Positions 58,343-64,000 of a stretch of DNA of 64,000 bases are shown here, in pieces. The notes beneath the pieces are model-generated. The model was given only the letters and a program-made list of their open reading frames with translations, ran no database searches and was not told the origin of the DNA. This DNA comes from Flagellimonas oceani (GTDB lineage: Bacteria > Bacteroidota > Bacteroidia > Flavobacteriales > Flavobacteriaceae): NCBI RefSeq assembly GCF_011068285.1, contig NZ_CP049616.1:848501-912500 (forward strand). Reading direction: 5' to 3'. The position numbers and the translations under genes were made by a program. Every line of letters starts with the position of its first letter. Positions within the stretch are counted from its first letter, which is position 1.

Positions 58343-60472
58343 TCACAAGTTGTTTCTTTGCTTTAGACTGACTACTTTTTCGATGCCCAATCGCTTCATT
58401 TTGGCAAAAAGGGTCTTGTCCTTCATCTTTAATATCTTGGCCGCTCCACTGGGACCACTGACCCGCCAATTGGTATGGTCGAGGACTTCGATGATGTAAT
58501 CTTTTTGAATGGACTCAAAGGATTTAAAGCCTACGCTCGATGCTGGAATATCCTTATGCGGTATCCAATTTCCGGGCTTTAGGGTCGGGCCGTTTTCCAC
58601 GATGACCGCACGCTCGATCATATTTTCCAATTCCCTGATGTTCCCTGGAAAGTTATAATTTAACAGGGCTTCTATCGTATCCTTTGATACACGATTAAAG
58701 ACTTTGCCGGCCTTCATTGCATATTTCTCCAAAAAAAACTGTGTCAGCACCGGAATGTCTTCCTTCCGGGCCCGCAAGGGGATATTGTGTATGGGAAATA
58801 CATTCAGTCGGTAATAGAGATCCTCCCGGAACCTGCCATCACGAATCATTTCCTTCAAATCCCGATTGGTGGCGGCAATGACACGTACATCGACTTTTTT
58901 TGTTTTGGTGCTGCCCAACTCATCAAACTCCATTTCCTGTATTACTCGCAGTAGTTTGGGTTGCAGTTCCAAAGGCAATTCACCGATTTCATCGAGGAAG
59001 ATGGTTCCCCCGTCCGCAAGGGTGAACTTGCCCACCTTGTCGGCAACAGCCCCTGTAAAGGCACCTTTTTTATGCCCGAACAGTTCACTCTCGATGAGGT
59101 CCTTGGGAAGGACTGCACAATTGATCTTGATCAGGGGACGTTCTTTTCTTTTACTATTGTTGTGTATGGCCCTTGCCAATAATTCCTTGCCCGTTCCGGA
59201 TTCACCGGTAATCAATACCGTTGTTTCCGTAGGGGCCACTTGATCGACTTGAACAAGTACACGCTTATAGGCATCACTATGACATATGATGTTTTTGAAA
59301 TTTATTTTAGTGCCGATTTCCTCCTGCAAATATTCGTTTTCGATCTCCAAGCGCTCTTTCAAGGATTTGATTTCTTCCAAAGCTTCATAAATTTGAAGTT
59401 CGTGCATTTTGTTGGTGGTAATGTCCCTCACCACTGAGCAACAGTAATCCTCTCCTTTATAGGTCAAATGACTTGAAGTGATGTCCACAGGGAAAATGGT
59501 CCCGTCCTTTCTGTGGATCAACCATTCGAACCGATGCGAGCCTTTGGCCTTTAACATATCAAAATGCGCATTGTAAAATTCATCCGTGACGGCAGGATCT
59601 AGATCGAACATGCTCATTTGATCCAGTTCCTCCTTGCTATAGCCCAACGTGGGAATCAAGGATTCGCTATAGTATAATAAATCCCCTTGTTCATTGTATA
59701 CATAGATCAAATCTTGGGCATTGTTGATCACGGTGCTCAAAAGGCCCAGGTCACTTTCCCTGTTCTTGAATTCTGTCACATCTTGATAGGCGCCAAGAAC
59801 CTTATAGATTTTATTTCCTTTTAAGATGGGTTTGGCCATGGCCCTGATATAACGGGGAGGGGAATCGTTGGTTTCGAATAGCTCTTCAAAAGCAATTCCT
59901 TTGTTGATGACCTGCCCAAGTAAAGACCTGACCTTTTCACTGTCCTTGAATTTATGGATGATCTTGGCAGGGACCAGGTCTTCTGGGTTCTTGGCCTTGA
60001 ATATTGTCAGGGCACATTGCGTGGCCAAGATGGACCCATCATATAAGTTGAGCTCCCACCCGCCCAAATCCGCCATGGACTGGGTGTCCTCGATCAGATT
60101 TTTGTAAAAACCGGTCTCTCCCAGTTCATGTAAGATGGAACATATGTATTTTTTTCCATCATAGGTAAAGCTCTGGGCATTGACCTCGACTTCATAGAAT
60201 TTCCCTTTTTTGGTCTTGTGGATCGTCGTGAAACGTACATTACGGTTCGTGTGAACCTCCTCCCAATGTTTTCGCCAGCTTTCGGGAGTTACGGTAATGT
60301 TGATTTTCGAAATTGATAAGTTTTCGCATTCTTTTTTACTATAGCCCAATGCACTGCGAAACTTGGCATTGGCGTTGATGATGTTGCCCTTTTCATCCAG
60401 CCAGCACATTTCATGGGGCAGTTTTTCCATTAACTGCCCTTTGATCAGGGCATCTTGCATCTTGTCTTTCAT
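58343..60472 (-). CDS. PAS-domain sigma-54 activator, paralogue 1
   Basis: A 709-residue enhancer-binding protein without a receiver. Three PAS-like domains fill residues 1-350 (CWLDEKGNIINANAKFRSALGYSKKECENL; a second with KIYKVLGAYQDVTEFKNRESDL; a third with YVYNEQGDLLYYSESLIPTLGYSKEELDQM), a coiled coil links to AAA+ with Walker [16 protein letters not shown], the sigma-54 loop GHKKGAFTGA and Walker [14 protein letters not shown], and a Fis-type helix-turn-helix ends it ([27 protein letters not shown]). The sensed signal is unknown. It lies in tandem with a close paralogue, 186 bp apart. Confidence 0.92.
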   Translation of the reverse strand: MKDKMQDALIKGQLMEKLPHEMCWLDEKGNIINANAKFRSALGYSKKECENLSISKINITVTPESWRKHWEEVHTNRNVRFTTIHKTKKGKFYEVEVNAQSFTYDGKKYICSILHELGETGFYKNLIEDTQSMADLGGWELNLYDGSILATQCALTIFKAKNPEDLVPAKIIHKFKDSEKVRSLLGQVINKGIAFEELFETNDSPPRYIRAMAKPILKGNKIYKVLGAYQDVTEFKNRESDLGLLSTVINNAQDLIYVYNEQGDLLYYSESLIPTLGYSKEELDQMSMFDLDPAVTDEFYNAHFDMLKAKGSHRFEWLIHRKDGTIFPVDITSSHLTYKGEDYCCSVVRDITTNKMHELQIYEALEEIKSLKERLEIENEYLQEEIGTKINFKNIICHSDAYKRVLVQVDQVAPTETTVLITGESGTGKELLARAIHNNSKRKERPLIKINCAVLPKDLIESELFGHKKGAFTGAVADKVGKFTLADGGTIFLDEIGELPLELQPKLLRVIQEMEFDELGSTKTKKVDVRVIAATNRDLKEMIRDGRFREDLYYRLNVFPIHNIPLRARKEDIPVLTQFFLEKYAMKAGKVFNRVSKDTIEALLNYNFPGNIRELENMIERAVIVENGPTLKPGNWIPHKDIPASSVGFKSFESIQKDYIIEVLDHTNWRVSGPSGAAKILKMKDKTLFAKMKRLGIEKVVSLKQRNNL

Positions 60473-60658
60473 GTTGGATTCCTATTAACTCAAATTGCTA
60501 CATTGCTTAGTTTACATCTAATGATTTGGATTTATCATATGTTATGCATCGCAACCGGTCTTTATAGCTGATAGGGGGGCGATACGAAAACACCCATCCA
60601 TGGTTACGGCTTGCCATTCCGGATCATTCATCAATATGGTAAAGTTTTCGCCAAATAA

Positions 60659-62776
60659 CTACTTGGCCGAAATTTGTTTCTCTATACCGAGTCGTTTCAT
60701 TTTGGCGAACAAGGTCTTGTCGTTCACGTTTAAAATTTTTGCCGCGCCACTCGGTCCCCCTACGCGCCATTGTGTATGTTCCAATACCCCGATAATATAT
60801 TCCCTTTGATTGGCTTCCAAGGATTTGAATTCATTGGAAAGCGATAAGTTTTCCTGTTCCGGTAGCCAATTGCCCGGGTTGAGCGTAGTACCGTTTTCGA
60901 TGATGACGGCACGTTCGATCAGGTTTTCCAATTCACGGATATTGCCCGGAAAGTTGTACGCCATGAGCTTTTCAAGTGTTTGTGGTGCCAAACGCTTAAA
61001 GGCCTTTCCTGCTTTTACGGAATATTTTTCCAAAAAGTATTGCGCCAGTATCGGAATGTCCGGTTTTCTTGCCCTTAAGGGGATATTGTGGATAGGGAAT
61101 ACGTTCAAACGATAAAACAGGTCTTCCCTAAAACTGCCTTCCCGAATCATTTCCTTTAAATCCCTGTTCGTTGCGGCAATGATTCGCACATCGACCTTGA
61201 TGGTCTTGGTACCGCCCAGTTCATCGAATTCACCTTCCTGGATGACCCTGAGTAATTTGGGTTGGAGCTCCAAGGGCAACTCACCGATTTCGTCCAAAAA
61301 GATGGTGCCCCCGTCGGCAAGGGTGAACTTGCCCTCCTTATGGGCCGTGGCCCCGGTAAAGGCACCTTTTCTATGCCCGAACAGCTCGCTTTCGATGAGT
61401 TCTTTGGCCAAGGTGGCACAATTGACCTTGATCAACGGACGGTTTCCCCTCTTACTATTGCTATGGATGGCACGGGCCAACAATTCCTTTCCGGTGCCCG
61501 ACTCCCCGGTGATCAATACCGTGGTGTCGGTAGGGGCCACTTGCTCCACTTGTATAAGTACGCTTTTATAGGTCTCACTGCTGCTTATAATGCTTTTGAA
61601 ATTGATTTTATTGCCGATCTCCTCCTGCAGATATTCATTTTCAATTTCGAGACGTTCTTTCAGGGCCTTTATTTCTTGTAGTGCCTCGTGCAATTCCAGA
61701 TCGCGCATTTTTTTTGCGGTGATGTCCCTTCCCACGGCACAGTTGTAATCCTGTCCATTAAATCTTAAATGGTTCGCCGTAACATCGATTGGGAACTGCG
61801 TGTCATCCGCCCTTGACAACAATCTTTCGAAATTCAGCGAACCTTTGTCGATGATTTCCTGAAAATGGGCGTCCCACCATTCTCGACTGGCCCCGGGATC
61901 CAGTTCAAATATTTTTTTTTGGTTCAACATATCATCCTGGCTGTATCCCAAATGTTTCATCAGGGATTTGTTGCAATGAATCACATCCCCTTCTTTATTG
62001 AAGACGGCAATAAAGTCACGGGCATTTTCCATAACGGCCTTATGGAAATTTAAGTCACTGTCTTTTTGCTTTATTTCGGTAATATCCTGATAAATGCCAA
62101 ATACCCTGTATATTTTGTTCCCTTTTAAGATAGGCTTTGCCGCGGCCCTGACATATCTGGGTGGGGAATCATTGGTTTCCAGTATTTCATCAAAGGCAGT
62201 CCCATTTCTGATGACTCCTCCCAACAAGGACCTGTAACGACCACTGTCCTTAAACTTATGGATGACCTTTGGGGGAGTGAGTCCCTCCAAGTCCTTGACC
62301 TTGAGAATTTCCATAGCACAAGGGGTGGCCATAATGGACCCGTCAAGCAAGGTCAATTCCCATCCACCGATGTTTCCGATTTCATAGGTGTTGTCTATGA
62401 TCTTTTTGTGAAAGTTGGGCTCTGTAATTTCTTTGGCAATGGCACACAAATAGTTTTTTCCGTTATATGAGAATTTTTGGACGTATACTTCCACATCATA
62501 AAATCTACCCTTCTTGGTTTTGTGGACCGTGGTAAAGTTCAGACTTCCTTTTTCCATGACCTCCTTCCAATGGGCTTTCCAACCTTCCGGCGTGAGGGTC
62601 GTGTTGATATCCAGAACCGATAATGTGCCGCATTCCCTGCTATTGTAACCAATGGTATTACAAAATTTCTCGTTGGCATAAATAAACTTGGCATCCGGAC
62701 CCACCCAGACCACTTCGTATGGCAATTGATCCATCAACTTTGCCTTGAGCTGAAACTCATCGAGCACATCCTTCAT
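60659..62776 (-). CDS. PAS-domain sigma-54 activator, paralogue 2
   Basis: A 705-residue protein with the same domain order as its neighbour: PAS, PAS-like, PAS, coiled coil, AAA+ with GESGTGKE and [10 protein letters not shown], Fis helix-turn-helix ([27 protein letters not shown]). Visual comparison gives strong identity in the AAA+ and C-terminal part and lower in the PAS domains, as expected for a duplicated regulator with diverging sensing. Sigma-54 elements upstream of the divergent isochorismatase gene make that gene a likely target. Confidence 0.92.
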   Translation of the reverse strand: MKDVLDEFQLKAKLMDQLPYEVVWVGPDAKFIYANEKFCNTIGYNSRECGTLSVLDINTTLTPEGWKAHWKEVMEKGSLNFTTVHKTKKGRFYDVEVYVQKFSYNGKNYLCAIAKEITEPNFHKKIIDNTYEIGNIGGWELTLLDGSIMATPCAMEILKVKDLEGLTPPKVIHKFKDSGRYRSLLGGVIRNGTAFDEILETNDSPPRYVRAAAKPILKGNKIYRVFGIYQDITEIKQKDSDLNFHKAVMENARDFIAVFNKEGDVIHCNKSLMKHLGYSQDDMLNQKKIFELDPGASREWWDAHFQEIIDKGSLNFERLLSRADDTQFPIDVTANHLRFNGQDYNCAVGRDITAKKMRDLELHEALQEIKALKERLEIENEYLQEEIGNKINFKSIISSSETYKSVLIQVEQVAPTDTTVLITGESGTGKELLARAIHSNSKRGNRPLIKVNCATLAKELIESELFGHRKGAFTGATAHKEGKFTLADGGTIFLDEIGELPLELQPKLLRVIQEGEFDELGGTKTIKVDVRIIAATNRDLKEMIREGSFREDLFYRLNVFPIHNIPLRARKPDIPILAQYFLEKYSVKAGKAFKRLAPQTLEKLMAYNFPGNIRELENLIERAVIIENGTTLNPGNWLPEQENLSLSNEFKSLEANQREYIIGVLEHTQWRVGGPSGAAKILNVNDKTLFAKMKRLGIEKQISAK

Positions 62777-62903
62777 TTTTCATAGCGTTTGATTTCGGTT
62801 AAAGATACTTTAATTTCTAATATAATAGAATAATATGATATTAAGGAGAGTTTATGTTTTTTGAATTATATGTATGTATCTGATTATCAATTGTATATGT
62901 AAA

Positions 62904-62918
62904 TGGCACAAAAATAGC
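62904..62918 (+). promoter_or_regulatory. Sigma-54-like promoter
   Basis: TGGCACAAAAATAGC has a perfect TGGCAC -24 element, five-base spacing and TAGC where TTGC is the consensus. It precedes the isochorismatase gene by about 95 bp. Confidence 0.6.
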
Positions 62919-63012
62919 CCTAAGATGACAGTATGATTATCCAAATTGAAGCATTTAGGCGGACGAATGGATGGTCAACAAAAAATAACAGGAACTAAAA
63001 AATGTAACAATC

Positions 63013-63669
63013 ATGAACAGAACAACAAAAATCGGCCTTGAGGCACTTCTTAGACCTGAGGACAGCATACTCGTATTGATCGACCATCAACCCTATCAAA
63101 TGGCCAATTTGAACAGCCACGAACCAACGATGATTATCAACAACACCGTAGGCCTGGCCAAAGCGGCGAAAGCCTTCGATGTCCCTACCATTCTTACTAC
63201 CGTAGTTGAAGAGCGGGGTGGTTATATCTTTAAAAGTATCCTGGATGTATTTCCAGATCAAAAACCTATCAATAGGACTTTTATCAACACCTGGGAGGAT
63301 CCCAAGGTTACCGACATTGTCAAAGAAAGCGGTCGTAAGCAATTGGTGTTGGCGGGTCTATGGACAGAAGTATGTGTGGCCATGCCCGCTATCCAAGCCA
63401 TGGGCGAAGGATATGATGTATTCGTGGTTACGGATGCATGTGGTGCAGTCAGCTCGGAAGCACATGATATGGCGGTTCGCCGGATGGTTCAGGCAGGTGT
63501 AGTGCCCATCAATTGGTTGGCACTTGCGGCTGAATGGCAACGGGATTGGGCCCGTATGGAAACAGCTGCCAAAATCGCAGAGGTAATTCTGGAGCATGGT
63601 GGGGGCAGTGGCATTGCTTTGGCCTGGGAACTTCAACTTTTGGCCACACCGGTGCCCAATGAAAAGTAA
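63013..63669 (+). CDS. Isochorismatase-family (YcaC-like) hydrolase
   Basis: A 218-residue cytosolic hydrolase. The nucleophile is the Cys in VLAGLWTEVCVAMPAIQAM, with ILVLIDHQPYQMANL (acid) and NTWEDPKV equivalent to the INAW block. It resembles YcaC-like proteins and is a paralogue of the exported protein at 15648, with the same C-terminal architecture. It precedes an NTF2-like gene on the same strand and follows a sigma-54-like promoter. Substrate unknown. Confidence 0.87.
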   Translation: MNRTTKIGLEALLRPEDSILVLIDHQPYQMANLNSHEPTMIINNTVGLAKAAKAFDVPTILTTVVEERGGYIFKSILDVFPDQKPINRTFINTWEDPKVTDIVKESGRKQLVLAGLWTEVCVAMPAIQAMGEGYDVFVVTDACGAVSSEAHDMAVRRMVQAGVVPINWLALAAEWQRDWARMETAAKIAEVILEHGGGSGIALAWELQLLATPVPNEK

Positions 63670-63730
63670 AATGCATGACAACCGGTTTTGATATATCGGG
63701 ACCGGTTGTACATCTATAAAAATCATAATA

Positions 63731-64000
63731 ATGGCAAATACAGTACTGGCCTCCCTTATGGAGGAGAATTTAAATAAGGTTTGGAGCGAACGTAACAAGG
63801 CGATTCGGCTGAGTGCCATCCAAGCCCTGTATGGGACTGATAGTGGACTCTTCCATGTGGGACACCGGACCCATGGACATCAGGCTATAAATGATAGTGT
63901 GACCGAGGTATTGAAACATATGCCGGAAGAATTTGTCTTTCGTTTGCTCAAACCTGTAGTGATCAACAACAATATAGGAAGGTTGCTTTGGGGAATAGGC
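63731..64000 (+). CDS. NTF2-like protein, partial
   Basis: Ninety residues before the window edge: MANTVLASLMEENLNKVWSERNKAIRLSAIQALY and then FHVGHRTHGHQAINDSVTEVLKHMPEEFVFRLLKPVV. This resembles SnoaL-like NTF2-fold proteins. It follows the isochorismatase gene by 61 bp and may be cotranscribed. The C-terminus lies outside the window. Confidence 0.65.
   Translation, partial: MANTVLASLMEENLNKVWSERNKAIRLSAIQALYGTDSGLFHVGHRTHGHQAINDSVTEVLKHMPEEFVFRLLKPVVINNNIGRLLWGIG

Noticed and set aside
1..64000. CRISPR array, transposase genes, restriction system or phage genes
   Set aside because: No regularly spaced repeats, no transposase, Cas, methylase or phage structural protein patterns were seen in any of the supported reading frames.

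Overview
The window looks like the chromosome of a flavobacterium (Bacteroidota, probably a marine Flavobacteriaceae member). The signs are a BtgA/BtgB-type mobilization pair, a TonB-dependent receptor followed by a DUF4249 lipoprotein, many Bacteroidota-style lipoproteins with short N-terminal lipoboxes, upstream elements matching the phylum -7 consensus TAnnTTTG, and a moderate, AT-leaning composition. No rRNA, tRNA, CRISPR array or transposase gene was recognised. All family calls come from reading motifs by eye; no database search was run.

Region 1 (1-11.4 kb) is accessory DNA. It opens with an RDD membrane protein and a BtgA/BtgB-like mobilization pair flanked by strong hairpins. Then come about a dozen small, mostly unrelated genes, all on the minus strand (lipoproteins, SRPBCC, CrtA-like, SUKH-type immunity, DUF922-like, a frameshifted TonB C-terminal protein). 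A near-identical 20-bp sequence sits at several junctions between genes, at or next to stop codons, which gives the region the look of a gene-cassette array. This is the best candidate here for something undescribed.

Region 2 (11.7-25.7 kb) is a catabolic and stress block: a secreted protein, Dps, a response-regulator-type sigma-54 activator, then plus-strand genes for an exported isochorismatase-like hydrolase, a YtcJ-like amidohydrolase lipoprotein, an MhqO/MhqD-like ring-cleaving dioxygenase plus esterase pair, three further alpha/beta hydrolases and a TPR sensor kinase. A motif TTGGCGAAATA recurs upstream of the activator gene (twice), the isochorismatase gene and an esterase gene, and the two target genes also carry sigma-54-like -24/-12 elements.

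Region 3 (25.9-33.1 kb) is a set of small regulator-plus-enzyme modules (HxlR with NmrA-like reductase, TetR with SDR, TetR with epoxide-hydrolase-like enzyme, SDR with AraC), several with clear palindromic or direct-repeat operators. Region 4 (33.2-40.6 kb) is envelope: two PAP2 phosphatases with a family-9 glycosyltransferase, and a TonB receptor/DUF4249 operon beside a membrane AraC regulator.

Region 5 (41-55.3 kb) mixes regulator modules (HxlR/VOC/thioesterase, ArsR/quinone reductase), an aldehyde dehydrogenase/acetolactate synthase pair, a porin and an MRJP-like lipoprotein with much gene decay: a duplicated quinone oxidoreductase with one frameshifted copy, a deletion relic of another, and a broken outer-membrane barrel gene. 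Region 6 (55.4-64 kb) holds rpiA with an overlapping HAD gene, a Crp/Fnr regulator with a perfect CRP-like site before a RidA gene, two tandem paralogous PAS-type sigma-54 activators, and an isochorismatase gene behind a sigma-54-like promoter. Thus both sigma-54 activator loci in the window lie next to isochorismatase-family genes.
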